Below, in pieces: positions 9,001-16,222 of a stretch of DNA of 64,000 nt. Below the pieces are notes generated by a model. That model made no database searches. It was not told the origin of the DNA and saw nothing but the letters and a program-made list of their open reading frames with translations. This DNA is from Endotrypanum monterogeii (Eukaryota; Euglenozoa; Kinetoplastea; Trypanosomatida; Trypanosomatidae). Positions within the stretch are counted from its first letter, which is position 1; each line of letters begins with the position of its first letter. The stretch is from contig CM007340.1 of the NCBI GenBank assembly GCA_000333855.2, positions 87,147 to 151,146 on the forward strand, in the 5' to 3' direction. The position numbers were made by a program, and so were the translations under genes.

Positions 9001-11695
9001 CATCAACTGTGATTTCGAGGAAGCGATTGCGAAACGCGCGGGACAGCATCTTCCGACCACTGTAAATGCCAGCAGGGTTCTGCGTTGCAAATATACGTAG
9101 CTGAGGATGTGGTTTGATTGTTTCTTGTGTGTCAGGGACAAACAGCTCGCAATTGTCATCGAGCAGACGGTTAAGGGCCTCCAGCACATCGGTCGGAGCT
9201 AGATTGAGCTCATCCAAAACTACCCAGTATCCATGGCGCACAGCGTTTACCAATATACCGTCAACGTAACGTAACTTACCGAACTCGTCTGTGACATAGT
9301 GGCCCAGGTACTCCTGAACCTCAGTACTGTCATGGTTATTGATGCGCACAAATTTGTTTCCAGTCAACTCTGCTAGATACTTCACCATTGAGCTCTTACC
9401 CGAAGACGTGGGGCCCTCCAGAAGCACCGGTCGATTTGCAAACACTGCGCGACCGAGATTCGTCAGATGACCTTTGACGCTGTCGGTGAGGATGAAAGCC
9501 TCGTCGCAGTACGGAGCCTCGGTACCAGCGGGAATCCATATATGCTGGTATGCGATATACAGTCCATCCTTTGGTGTAGGGGGCAAACTTGGTGAATTGG
9601 GACGCTTGCCACGGAAAATGTTCTTGACAATGAGGCCCTCCACGACCATGTGAAACTGTCGCTGCAGCGGAGTAGCAAACCCAAGAAGTAGGCCGTCAAA
9701 CAAAGCAATCGCAAAGCCGTAGAGCGGCGTAGCGCGGCGAACGTACGAAAGAGCACGTGTGAGCGTGCGCAGACTAAACGACGGCGCCTTCGACTCGCCG
9801 TCCAAGGCACAAAGCTTTGTTTTGGCATTGCTCACGCAATCGAGAAAAAAGTCCGTAATTTCATCCACCTTTGCGTCTGCCGTAAGAAAGCCAATGTACT
9901 CTTTCACTACAATACTGATGTCGTTGCGGTTGAACGGTTCGCTCACGTAAAACTCGACAAACCGCGAGCGCAGGGACGGGGGAAGATCTTTTTTGCCAAC
10001 ATCCGTGGGTGGATTCATGTTTGCGAAAACGTGAAAGTTTTTATGGCGTATGATGGGCTCTGAGGAATCCTTGTCCGTGAGAAAAAGACGGTCGACATCT
10101 CCAAGCACAGACGACACACGCTCCAGCACCTCTGTACTCGCCAAATTGAGCTCATCCAAGAGAATCCAGTGACCCTCTCGCCACGCCTTCACGAGGGAGC
10201 CTTCCTCATAGTGAAATGCGAAGTTCGCTCGTGTTTTTTGGACAGTATCCAGAAGCGCATTGGCTTTTTCTTCCAGTTCCTCCCATTGTTGATGCATGGA
10301 CACATCATACTCTACTTTTGCACTTTTTGCCTTGAAAGAGATGCAACCCTTAATGACCTGGCTCAACGCACGGTCCCACTTCCTGGCATGAACAGACTGC
10401 TGCAGCACATTCAGAAACGGGGCGTTTTTTTCAGCATTAAAACATGCTGCGAATAAATCTGCAAATCTACTGTATAGGTCCCGCACTGTCACACCAACGT
10501 CTAGGGGTTTCCACCCACCCATGAAATCCGACGAGTCAGTCTGCTGATTGAGATTGTGGACAATCAGCGTCTGTCCCAGCTGGTCAGCCAGATACTGCAC
10601 GATAAAAGTCTTTCCGACCCCTGTCTCACCGGTGAGAAGCGCGTGCTCGTTCGATTCTACGGCTGCTGCTAGCCTCTCCAAGAGGGACATGGCATGCGTG
10701 GTTGGTGCAAACGCCACGCGACTTTCGCGAAGAAGCCCAGAAACACTTGAAATGAGTGGTATACTCACCCTTCCCACAGTGTAGAAGTCTGTTGCAAGAG
10801 ACTCCAGTGGTTTGCACTCTGAAACGAGAGGCTCGGCAACATTGATCGGTACCCCGCAAGCTTCCGCAACGATCTTCAGCACCCCAGTGCGCTCGTTACC
10901 TGGGGGAAACTTTGCCACAAGGCAGTCGAAGGCCTCTTTCACCATCGTCTCGCGCGTGCGTGACGAAATAAACGCCGGCGCACTTTTGCTATTAGCATTA
11001 TCATTACAAAGCGTGCTTGGCAGCCGCTTACTTACTCGCTTACTCCACCTCAACAGATTCTGCAGCCCAACAAGGGATGCACCGGATGTTGGGGAGGTCA
11101 ACATCGCCAGGTTTTGAACAATGGACAAGGGAACATTGCTGTAAGTATGGTTGATAATGCTGCAGATTTCTTCCGCTGTCAAGTTTTCCATGATCACCGT
11201 GCCCCAAAGCTCAGCATACGGCACAGAGTTTGACTTACGCGTGAGAACCGCTGAACCGGAGGAGTAGAGCTGCTGAGTTGCGATTAACTTAAACCCGTCG
11301 TGTGCGCGGAGGAACTTGTTTTTATCTGGGATGAAGAGGGTCGAGCTTTCAAGCAAAGAAAGGAGCACTGCAAAAACGTCGAACGAGGCGAGGTCGATAT
11401 CTTCCATAAGAACCCAATACCCCTTCTGAACCGCAACTGTCAGCGGTCCTGGAACCCATTCGAAGGATCCCGGAGTCTGGGTAGCGCTAAATTTGCCAAG
11501 AAGATCTTTACTGTCGAAGGTGTCATCCACATTGACCTGAATCATCGTTTCCTTTGCCGCGTACTTTTCCGCCAAATGCAGCACAGAGGCACTTTTTCCA
11601 CATCCAATGGCGCCTTGGATGAGGACTGCATTGCTAGTCTCCAGGGCCAGCTGGATATTCTCCAGGTTTCTTGCAACTGTCGGCGTGAGAATCAT
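1..11695 (-). CDS. MDN1: Midasin, giant six-AAA ATPase of 60S ribosome biogenesis (3' end outside window)
   Basis: Midasin (Rea1) uses ATP to strip assembly factors from pre-60S particles in the nucleolus and nucleoplasm. About 3,898 codons are visible. Six P-loops lie in one frame: GAIGCGKS (residue ~28), GETGVGKT (~356), GPTSSGKS (~761), GETGSSKT (~1057), GSPGVGKT (~1376) and GPSGAGKT (~1732). The second is followed by the midasin-typical NLNQQTDSSDFMGGW stretch. From ~1,950 onward is the long helical linker; the acidic region and MIDAS domain would lie beyond the left edge. I checked the frame at all six P-loops, at several linker points and at the left end, and it agrees; I did not read every codon. 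The start is the first ATG after an in-frame TGA (11840-11842), and a minus-strand splice acceptor lies ~125 bases upstream. Oddities are the almost absent N-terminal domain and a degenerate fourth P-loop. Confidence 0.95.
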   Translation of the reverse strand, partial: MILTPTVARNLENIQLALETSNAVLIQGAIGCGKSASVLHLAEKYAAKETMIQVNVDDTFDSKDLLGKFSATQTPGSFEWVPGPLTVAVQKGYWVLMEDIDLASFDVFAVLLSLLESSTLFIPDKNKFLRAHDGFKLIATQQLYSSGSAVLTRKSNSVPYAELWGTVIMENLTAEEICSIINHTYSNVPLSIVQNLAMLTSPTSGASLVGLQNLLRWSKRVSKRLPSTLCNDNANSKSAPAFISSRTRETMVKEAFDCLVAKFPPGNERTGVLKIVAEACGVPINVAEPLVSECKPLESLATDFYTVGRVSIPLISSVSGLLRESRVAFAPTTHAMSLLERLAAAVESNEHALLTGETGVGKTFIVQYLADQLGQTLIVHNLNQQTDSSDFMGGWKPLDVGVTVRDLYSRFADLFAACFNAEKNAPFLNVLQQSVHARKWDRALSQVIKGCISFKAKSAKVEYDVSMHQQWEELEEKANALLDTVQKTRANFAFHYEEGSLVKAWREGHWILLDELNLASTEVLERVSSVLGDVDRLFLTDKDSSEPIIRHKNFHVFANMNPPTDVGKKDLPPSLRSRFVEFYVSEPFNRNDISIVVKEYIGFLTADAKVDEITDFFLDCVSNAKTKLCALDGESKAPSFSLRTLTRALSYVRRATPLYGFAIALFDGLLLGFATPLQRQFHMVVEGLIVKNIFRGKRPNSPSLPPTPKDGLYIAYQHIWIPAGTEAPYCDEAFILTDSVKGHLTNLGRAVFANRPVLLEGPTSSGKSSMVKYLAELTGNKFVRINNHDSTEVQEYLGHYVTDEFGKLRYVDGILVNAVRHGYWVVLDELNLAPTDVLEALNRLLDDNCELFVPDTQETIKPHPQLRIFATQNPAGIYSGRKMLSRAFRNRFLEITVDEIPTTEITTILCRRYSLPQSFAEKMVEVMTALQIHRQNSQIFAGRHGFITPRDLFRWAERHPETYQQLAEHGFLLLGERCRKPSERQIVRDVIESVSKTELIDKVIYCPSHWPFVEQYFRQVESGVIDEFKIVWTESMQRLFTIVGICLEHKEPVLLVGETGSSKTTVCQLWAALLGIPLHILNCHQHTEAADFLGSLRPSPPDRRDLGLFEWRNGPLVESMLNGDMFVLDEISLTEDSVLERLNSVLEPSRSVTLAEKSSADCIVAHEQFLVMATMNPGGDFGKKELSPALRNRFTEIYVRPTTDVEEVSMILSRRLKAELALWAPHMAAVLCSVSQSTVRSGSPQHISIRDVISWVSFMNAAHGRCPPEVAFLHGLDAVILDGIGVGSGQSEASCAVVRKSCTSQALQELTRCGQPPIDHMTLFAKPFWEMCDDMAEPQLPASMQNRFFFGAPATQRNLSKLMRASLVKKAVLLEGSPGVGKTSIVEALGCALGRPVVRINLSEQTDIMDLFGTYLPSPSDVVEQEMTADATGGGVSVATINDEGALSLQECDSTGRLKGPQFAWSDGVLLRALKEGSWVILDELNLASQSVLEGLNALLDHRSTVFIPELNEEFHAHADFRVFACQNPLLEGGGRKGLPSSFVNRFIKVRVEAFDVGDLIVIAQAVCPDIGEATLRRMVDFVGRLQHETMVRREYGLRGSPWEFNLRDVLRWAKLIQSYDLRERPTAVADMLFIQRMRTEEDAQRCRLALELCFSKVEVERDVRDGCDSDFLIHEGAVYFDRKRLMKRDAGAISVSDLQQLSSLLLLPSQAHLVKSLLVCVEQNQFALLVGPSGAGKTFALRTAAALAGAKLVTFSMTASCDTVDLLGGFDQVEGKQGEFEWRDSLVLEAMLQGHWLVLDNVNYCNASVLDRLNPLVEPNGVLAVNEQGIVDDEVRVVRPHPRFRLFATLNPRYGEISRAMRNRAVELYVAPVAIPSPESFALSVHTSLAEQRRQKLVQGATFTEETAISVVSLSPPPACLLSRLLQYHNTFVSIGFRADSQRPGCAQLSDALSAGAPSVFTLLRTSSLLRSSSLPSDLRRLILHRYIQNRSGHWAGFKQELLGLLDRMIDSDAQEDVSASFTDEGLQLLRALWLGGPDDETSNGVSQLVMNKENSTIITSDPVARSLVSRRVGRAALALQQLVSKSADIAEQDVKHAVGSVKREEKNQQHTFADRPWIEDLVLWFVLEQCSDSVALSEVTQMRRLWIHTHLPVKLAERALTVVSTDLCSPEMLTGLYTRAVLLIGPHADALTELWGSQMQVVSSTLVNKALVHLCGVVQAALGSHNFTAAPLVAFQQLLRLAAPFARLVLQHASEEHGLHTDNYIPLVTYAALLCKAASKMSPAIPHAVALVQASTNFLESLKQHLSLPFPLQGGKALLHRYVPTPHITTTEERRLLQDWNTAAQAASAATHSENSATKWGTKATAVEESRTLLHRLWESAAFREGFTCLQQLLYIRATAATYANLVTSDPMPTVHHLIPALQNRVASFVDTYTNRLPLFTEIQLALWRGLLQVSTENPSDTTGALSELTPLLVSRFASRHGVAGTHHLFSGAWAVAAAECMRYTAQVPVMDIGRPDNARLQTLAGLTTFLETCPLASTSPLEEWSTNSYRELVGVLCACFPELTSCVPIPLPPSRTSAAALSRLAAFGQAEMLVTSASPMQPLGLENQKTLIAALLRRLRSGGDDCANMLPAVTLLWVLKCRLLLPQSPVDPMYRRECKRVVATKELEILDRLDGAFAWAEQLSLRHRSPQREILLMLRAQEEEFLQKAQCKHVIRPDTTGMKYATLVRLLYQVATTLLCDARVLSLFEMPSSIKGDLDRATAAEIIASREAWSDLLYEQAMQLLAEYGGYEDVTVNFAEAALLASMAARASCATDTRLRAATASVDSAVLPRTLFSYIDTLRLLQFPSPLVNSLPMPPQQHIPSLLRHRVVYLDSCLSQLSAIAPQGTSRRFVEDVFAQYRSLFRQVEEWELQERRADELAVMYKEKATVIEGDDEKLMRKLKELFPSFEAEFSVDALEADAAGQSGHQKTEDLLEGRRAKFARILFKERNGFYLRHLVEVHRTFYWRLISPRMVEDTMAPSASTSTPPQITALMSAFQHRFDVLSAELHTFSPLSCPSSGVAKGDEQLLLNGFESRALLLRAEMRGTAVSLEERRATGFNIFLDTDVYELSRFSVPLQTLLDAVQRLAKQFPDTPSLQRCLRIGHKIAALPAMTTPLMKVMAGCEVLLRECYEWERNASHEVSLMHHMTELSSFVLRWRRLELHCWEHVFQAKRAELELQAAQQWFQLYDLLLGEEAMVESSDEDKGAVTSLDEGTPLLRRCRAAFQYASKFMWGALYGDFSVRLRLLQGFGFHLLATEGPHAPLANTLLHICDFFAQFEPLVQEKRDKAVAPIEEDIAEFAKIMRWEDANYYAVRATAEKSHLKMARVLGSLEEALRTPVLATITADEERCEEDASLGFVLPVRAGAKKGKHARSPVEAARKGAKGGKRERSGKAVPITPKGSVVAPVATAEDPALPWLGGNVYLTQAHTFLKDATDEIIENVSALQQPKTSNQVKVRALKTLFERLSEAGVPHTHENQVGAWEILFSTTEALLGCRETHCDQTAAVARLSAAATEQYRFARWLQRLREVERKPHHDLSAAQVKRGTGTVESLFANAVHVAATVCELFHLHEQLRVLEMAVQESAASSETSTDGGAVMLAVSRVLLDDAVEVACLVQSICSGLGWMIVQPHMLAESASEARGLVHELTAISSELWAICTLQEPLRRSSASVVPPGVCKSYFETLHRMLGVVQRLQACSAANIAAAAKPLLVAVTGVLARHEQSPADAHERSAAETKRRRTEKPPRPWAEQLHHVIEEVTDALIPCSEDERGVLVEGPLTTSSSAAADADTKASERSDSETDCSGPHGDSAVYARYTVYGTAVHEAVQRLVPALDDLLSSPLRPEAAANAAVV

Positions 11696-11819
11696 TTCAA
11701 CTATTAAGGCTCTTTGAAAAACCCTACTGAAAAGAGTCCGAAAATGTGGTTGGCGGAGAAGCGTGAAAACCTCAACGGGTGGATTCGAGCAAAGGTAGAA
11801 AGTGACGAGAAATCGCAAA

Positions 11820-11836
11820 CTGTGAGAAAAGAAGGT
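11820..11836 (-). promoter_or_regulatory. Probable trans-splice acceptor of MDN1
   Basis: Read on the minus strand, a short pyrimidine tract (CACCTTCTTTTCTCAC) ends in CAG, with the AG at 11821-11820. This would give a 5' UTR of about 124 bases before the ATG at 11695. It is the layout expected for spliced-leader addition in trypanosomatids. It supports 11695 as the true start. Confidence 0.5.
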
Positions 11837-12169
11837 GTATCACAATTGCCACATATTCTGGTGAAGAGATCTGCCTCCTTTCCCAATCACAGCTTCGAGG
11901 TCAGGCGTTTCACGCTACCCGAAACGGCAAGCACAAGCTTCCTAACTAAAGCAGATGAAGGCTGATGGTGCTGCACATCAATCATATGAATACGGTGCAC
12001 AGTTTAAGCGCAAGTTTTCAGACACGAACCTAAAAGGGAGATCTCTTTTTTTTTGTTCGGTGGCCATTGCACTGACACATTACTGTAGGAACGAAAAATC
12101 AGGAAAAAACTCCATTGAAGTTGAGTACTGAAGCTGGAGCCCAGATAAGACTCTTTTTTTTGTGTTCGC

Positions 12170-12543
12170 GTTGAGTGCCTAAATTTTCGCTAATAACCAA
12201 CGGGTGAAGTTGGTGAACTTAGTTCCAAAACACAATTCTCGAGACTAGAAAAATCAAAGCCTGTTGGAACCTCTATATGAAATACACACTTTGCACACCA
12301 GGGCATGTATTCGCTCAGCGGCGTCACGGGGGGAGAGATCATTCACACCTGTGGAGCCCCAAAAGGTGGTGGATTGGCATAAGGTGAAGTCTCACACCTG
12401 GAGGCCTAGGAGGGGGGGGGGGCTCGATACAAATGACACTCTTGCGGGCTAATGAACGCGAAGGGATGATAAAAAGGGTCACGGTAAACCCACGACGTGA
12501 AAAGGGAAACCGAATTACCCGTCTGTCGATGAAGTTGTGCTCC
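12170..12543. repeat. Left copy of a ~374-base near-identical direct duplication
   Basis: This block begins GTTGAGTGCCTAAATTTTCG and ends GAAGTTGTGCTCC directly against a run of 14 N. The same sequence restarts immediately after the Ns. I see about four differences: two substitutions near the start, the length of the G run (11 against 10), and one missing C. A repeat that ends exactly at a gap is typical of two contig ends that were not merged. Confidence 0.9.
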
Positions 12544-12557
12544 NNNNNNNNNNNNNN
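12544..12557. other. Assembly gap (14 N)
   Basis: Fourteen unknown bases sit between the two copies of the ~374-base duplication. Confidence 1.
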
Positions 12558-12931
12558 GTTGAGTGCCTAAATTTTCGCTAATAACCAACGGGTGAAGTTG
12601 GTGAACTAAGTTCCAAAATACAATTCTCGAGACTAGAAAAATCAAAGCCTGTTGGAACCTCTATATGAAATACACACTTTGCACACCAGGGCATGTATTC
12701 GCTCAGCGGCGTCACGGGGGGAGAGATCATTCACACCTGTGGAGCCCCAAAAGGTGGTGGATTGGCATAAGGTGAAGTCTCACACCTGGAGGCCTAGGAG
12801 GGGGGGGGGCTCGATACAAATGACACTCTTGCGGGCTAATGAACGCGAAGGGATGATAAAAAGGGTCACGGTAAACCCACGACGTGAAAAGGGAAACCGA
12901 ATTACCCCGTCTGTCGATGAAGTTGTGCTCC
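12558..12931. repeat. Right copy of the ~374-base near-identical direct duplication
   Basis: This is the second copy of the block at 12170-12543. It begins right after the Ns and continues into unique sequence beyond 12931. Apart from about four small differences the copies match. If the duplication is an artefact, the strand-switch region is really about 390 bases shorter. Confidence 0.9.
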
Positions 12932-13280
12932 AGTTGGATCACTCAATCGATGCCTCGTCAGATCAGGTGCTTGCTCTTTGGTTCATGAATTCCTGCCGTG
13001 GTTTAACTATATTACACTCGGCTCCCCTGATCCGCTTTGAAGTTACTGTGGGTAGCTCAGGCACTCGCTCTTTATTGAAGGATTTTGCTGCTGAACATCG
13101 TCCTTAAATGAAAAGTGGCAGGGGTACAGTTAGATTAGTGAACTTCTCTGAATGATTTTTATGGTGGGCCACTGTCTTGCCTTTGAACTCACTTTTCCTA
13201 TCAGCCGCAGAAAAAACAACTTTTTGTTATGAAGGCGCGCAAGCAACCAAACAAGAAGACTTCTCTGACACCAAAACCAC

Positions 13281-13319
13281 TTTTCTGGCCTTCATCTCTT
13301 TTTTTTGAGCTCGATACAG
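13281..13319 (+). promoter_or_regulatory. Pyrimidine tract and splice acceptor before the first plus-strand gene
   Basis: A T/C-rich run at 13281-13306 is followed by AG at 13308-13309 and CAG at 13317-13319, about 50 bases before the ATG at 13367. This matches the trypanosomatid trans-splicing signal. Confidence 0.45.
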
Positions 13320-13366
13320 ATTTCTAAATCAAACTGAGAGGTGGTCTCTGTCGCGCGATTAGGAAA

Positions 13367-14152
13367 ATGCTGCGGGCAGCGCAAGCCCCTCCGATGGCAA
13401 GTCTTTCTCGAGCACTCGCAACTGACGGCCAAGACTCGATGAGGAAGCTCGCTCTCGCACCTCTCACCTTTTTGTCGCTTAGCAGAAATACCGTTTATCT
13501 GGCATCTATTCTGGCGTCCGCAGTAGGGTTTCTGGAAGGGTATAGCGCATCAGATCAAAAAACGAATATACAACTTGCACAATTTTCGGCTGGTGAGTTT
13601 CCAACACATATGGGACTCCAGCTTGTCCCTTACACCCGCCGGAAAGCGCCAACGCTAGTTTCCCCCACCCCCGTAAATCAGCTGTCACCACTTTCGAGTG
13701 CGAGCACACCTCTGGTGGCACATAACCTCTCCGTCTCGAATGTTGTCGCAAACGAAGCACCACACACACTTTCCAGTAGCGAGGTGTTGCATTTGCAACA
13801 TTTCCGGGAGATTACTAATCGTAGTGTTCTCTCTATCGATCATGTCGTAAACGACCTGCTTCGCACAACGGACTCTGTTGCAGTAGCTAAAGCCGTCTTG
13901 CGCCTCTCCTCAGAGATCGGGTTAACTATCCCACGAGCGACGCTGGAAGAACTTGTAGCGCGACTGAAGCACCAAGAAGCTTCTTTCCTTAGTTGTGTAT
14001 ACCGGGAGTTCGCATTCGAAGTAAATCTTGAAACACTTCACCAGCGCGATTTTTGCAGCTGTCCAAGTGTGCCTCGACTTGAATCTTCGTTGTCTAGAAC
14101 GCGAAAAGAAAGTAAACTGGAGCGGCTGCGGCGCTCCGCTTCACCAAAATGA
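13367..14152 (+). CDS. Unknown protein, first gene of the plus-strand cluster
   Basis: The 261-residue product is not recognised. The N-terminal ~60 residues are rich in Ala, Leu, Ser and Arg with few acidic residues and include a hydrophobic stretch (about residues 42-56). That could be a mitochondrial targeting region or a membrane segment. The middle is Ser/Thr/Pro-rich. Residues ~145-215 look helical, and the C-terminus is strongly basic (RTRKESKLERLRRSASPK). The ATG follows a pyrimidine tract and AG at a normal distance. It is the first gene after the divergent strand switch. Its A+T content is higher than that of genes further right. It could be a fast-evolving kinetoplastid-specific protein; no function is assigned. 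Confidence 0.7.
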   Translation: MLRAAQAPPMASLSRALATDGQDSMRKLALAPLTFLSLSRNTVYLASILASAVGFLEGYSASDQKTNIQLAQFSAGEFPTHMGLQLVPYTRRKAPTLVSPTPVNQLSPLSSASTPLVAHNLSVSNVVANEAPHTLSSSEVLHLQHFREITNRSVLSIDHVVNDLLRTTDSVAVAKAVLRLSSEIGLTIPRATLEELVARLKHQEASFLSCVYREFAFEVNLETLHQRDFCSCPSVPRLESSLSRTRKESKLERLRRSASPK

Positions 14153-14523
14153 CAGATTATCTTTTCTCTCCCGTTTTCTGTTTTCCATCTTCAACACTTG
14201 CATTTGTGAATTATACTAGCGTTCCATCTCTACGCAAGAAATAACCGTCTTTCAAATGTCCTGCACGGTGCCCCAACGGTGGACGCCAAGGTCACTGTTG
14301 CTGTTGTCCGATAAATGAACCTGCTTGGAGAATTTTCCTCGAAAGATGAATTCATCTATTCTCTATTCGGCCTTCTCGAAGAAAAGATGCAGGTTATCAG
14401 TTGTTCGGTAACGTATGTTTTCTTCTCTCGAAACTGCTACCTTTATACTCACCTCTTTTTTTCTCCCTTTTTCTGGTTATATTGAATGAAGTCCTTGCAA
14501 AATTTAACCAAGTGGAATTCAAG
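14153..14523 (+). other. Intergenic region with splice signal
   Basis: No gene is seen. Positions ~14451-14475 form a pyrimidine tract followed by AG at 14490-14491, 33 bases before the next ATG. This is a plausible trans-splice acceptor. The open frame continues upstream of that ATG without another ATG. Confidence 0.6.
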
Positions 14524-15729
14524 ATGAGCGGTGAAAGCATTTTTGGACTTTACGAGAAGAGCGCTGAGCTGCAGAAGCGGCTCAGCAAGAGCGACTCGCC
14601 GTACACTGGTGTGTACGAAAAGCGTTTGAATGAACAAGAAAAGCCGACGTATTCCACCTTTTTTGAGAAAGGGAAGGAATATGACGGTACCAATGTGCGA
14701 TTTTTTAAACAGCGCGAAGCCATCATTGGCAAAGAGGTGGGGAATTCGGTTGATCCGAAAAAGTTCCTTAAGAGGGGTGAGGGCATTCGCTTCATCGCGC
14801 CTGCAACACATGAGGAAAAAATATTCTGCAAACCACCTCTTGATCATCACCTGACTCCCTTCGGTCAAGGGGAGCGTCGTGGTGGTGAAGAGGGACCTGC
14901 GAAGATGCAGTATGATGAGAATGGCAATCCAATCTGCGATGATGGTGAATGCCTTGGTGCTGTCCGGGGTGGGGAGAACGGCGGTGTTGCGGATGGCAAT
15001 CCAAACACCGGCATCGTGAATGGGCATGGCGGTGGCTCATATGGAAATAGAAAAAATCCTGCCGAAAACGGTTCTGGTGGCGATGGACAAGGAGATTCGA
15101 GCCCCGGCCTCCTGAATGCGTATGGCAGTGACGCCCGTTGGGGTGCCAATACCGGCACAGCTAACGGTTCTGGAGGTGAAGGTCACGGTACCGGCTACCG
15201 GTGGGGAGACCCTATATTAGGGGAGCCGGCTAAAGACTTTGTTGCGTCGAACATCGTGGAGATTAGTAACATGGTGCCTCGGCGACGAAAGATTCAACCA
15301 CCACTCCCCACCAGTCGTAAGAACTTTGGCAAGGAGCCAGCATATCTGTCACGCGTGAAAAAAGAAGTGGATTACGAAAAGTCCTTTGTGCAGTCAGTTG
15401 AAGAGTTGAAGAACCAGCGTCAGCAGGAAGCGTACGCCAAGTACATCTATCTCCTTTCTCGAAATGAGCATGAAAAGCTTCTGCAAGACCTACGAAGACG
15501 GAATAGTGAGTGTGTCTCTGAACTGCAGAGGATGCCTTTCTCGAAAGACACAGTTGGGATGCGCAAGCTGAAGACAGAGCTAGAAAAGACAGTTTCGGAT
15601 ATTGAAGGGGCTCTCAAAAAGCTCGACAGGGATGCCGTCTTCATCTACAAAGATGACCCTGTTAATGGACAGAGGGCAAAAGAGGCTGCCCTGAAGGAGG
15701 CGCAAAGGTATGCCGCCCATTCGCACTAG
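14524..15729 (+). CDS. Enkurin-domain protein, probable axonemal doublet component (FAP106-like)
   Basis: Enkurin/FAP106 proteins sit inside or beside axonemal doublet microtubules and bind calmodulin or tubulin, so a flagellar role is likely. The 401-residue product opens MSGESIFGLYEKS, with a conserved-looking stretch on to about residue 100. The C-terminal ~135 residues (about 250-385) carry the enkurin signature: a Pro/basic lead, then a segment of the form FGK-P-YL-VK-E, then LLS-NE-E-LL and two helical coils. Between them (about residues 130-235) is a Gly/Asn-rich low-complexity stretch with repeated NG, GG and GDG units, longer than a typical enkurin linker. The start is the first ATG of the open frame, placed 33 bases after a plausible splice AG. 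The family call rests on motif recognition. Confidence 0.8.
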   Translation: MSGESIFGLYEKSAELQKRLSKSDSPYTGVYEKRLNEQEKPTYSTFFEKGKEYDGTNVRFFKQREAIIGKEVGNSVDPKKFLKRGEGIRFIAPATHEEKIFCKPPLDHHLTPFGQGERRGGEEGPAKMQYDENGNPICDDGECLGAVRGGENGGVADGNPNTGIVNGHGGGSYGNRKNPAENGSGGDGQGDSSPGLLNAYGSDARWGANTGTANGSGGEGHGTGYRWGDPILGEPAKDFVASNIVEISNMVPRRRKIQPPLPTSRKNFGKEPAYLSRVKKEVDYEKSFVQSVEELKNQRQQEAYAKYIYLLSRNEHEKLLQDLRRRNSECVSELQRMPFSKDTVGMRKLKTELEKTVSDIEGALKKLDRDAVFIYKDDPVNGQRAKEAALKEAQRYAAHSH

Positions 15730-16222
15730 GGAGGTAACATGCCCGTATAGACCACGATGTTCCTGCTTTCCTTTACTCTCTATGCTTGCTTTACGCTTTT
15801 CATGATGTAGCCATAGTCCTTTTTTTCTGTACAGAATTCTACTCCCCCCCAAAAAGAAAGTTTATGGAGAATGACGCCAAGAGGTTCTGCGGAGGTGTGC
15901 TGAAGTCACCTTATGATACATAGGGGTCGAATTTCGACACTGGTCGGCGTCGTATCTTTTTGTGCATAGTGAAGATGATTACAACTTTATGCGCTGTAAG
16001 TTATGTTGTCAATTTTTTTTTTTCGGGTAATGTACGACATACAGCAAAGCTACCCAAACGTCGTTCTTGCTTCACCTCATCCCTGCTTCTTCTATAATCT
16101 CTTCTTTCTTTTGTACCTTACTCTGACTTAGGGGCTCACTGCAGCGTACATATCTATCTTCCTCAAAGCTGCGATCGATAACGTTAGATTCAGTAAAGCG
16201 CAACGCTTTTGGCTGGATAAAA
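15730..16222 (+). other. Intergenic region
   Basis: No gene is seen. A T-run lies at ~16012-16023. A long pyrimidine tract (16081-16129) ends in a TTAG acceptor just before the next gene. Confidence 0.6.
16081..16131 (+). promoter_or_regulatory. Pyrimidine tract and splice acceptor before the PDK-like gene
   Basis: A T/C-rich stretch covers 16081-16129 and is followed by TTAG with the AG at 16130-16131. The 5' UTR would be about 91 bases. Confidence 0.5.

Larger units (their letters stand above)
11696..13366. other. Divergent strand-switch region
   Basis: This gap separates MDN1 on the minus strand from the long plus-strand cluster. In trypanosomatids such divergent regions are the usual sites where RNA polymerase II starts in both directions, marked by chromatin rather than by a TATA box. 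No convincing gene is seen; open frames here are short and of odd composition. It holds a run of 10-11 G (around 12411 and 12799) inside a duplicated block, and 14 unknown bases. The promoter role is inferred from gene orientation only. Confidence 0.75.

Noticed and set aside
12652..13107. 151-codon open frame in the strand-switch region, with a shorter twin at 12264-12452
   Set aside because: It arises from the duplicated block, starts at a non-ATG codon and shows no domain.
14449..15027. 192-codon antisense frame under the enkurin-like gene
   Set aside because: It is a shadow of the coding frame; the plus strand has a recognisable domain and all neighbours are plus.
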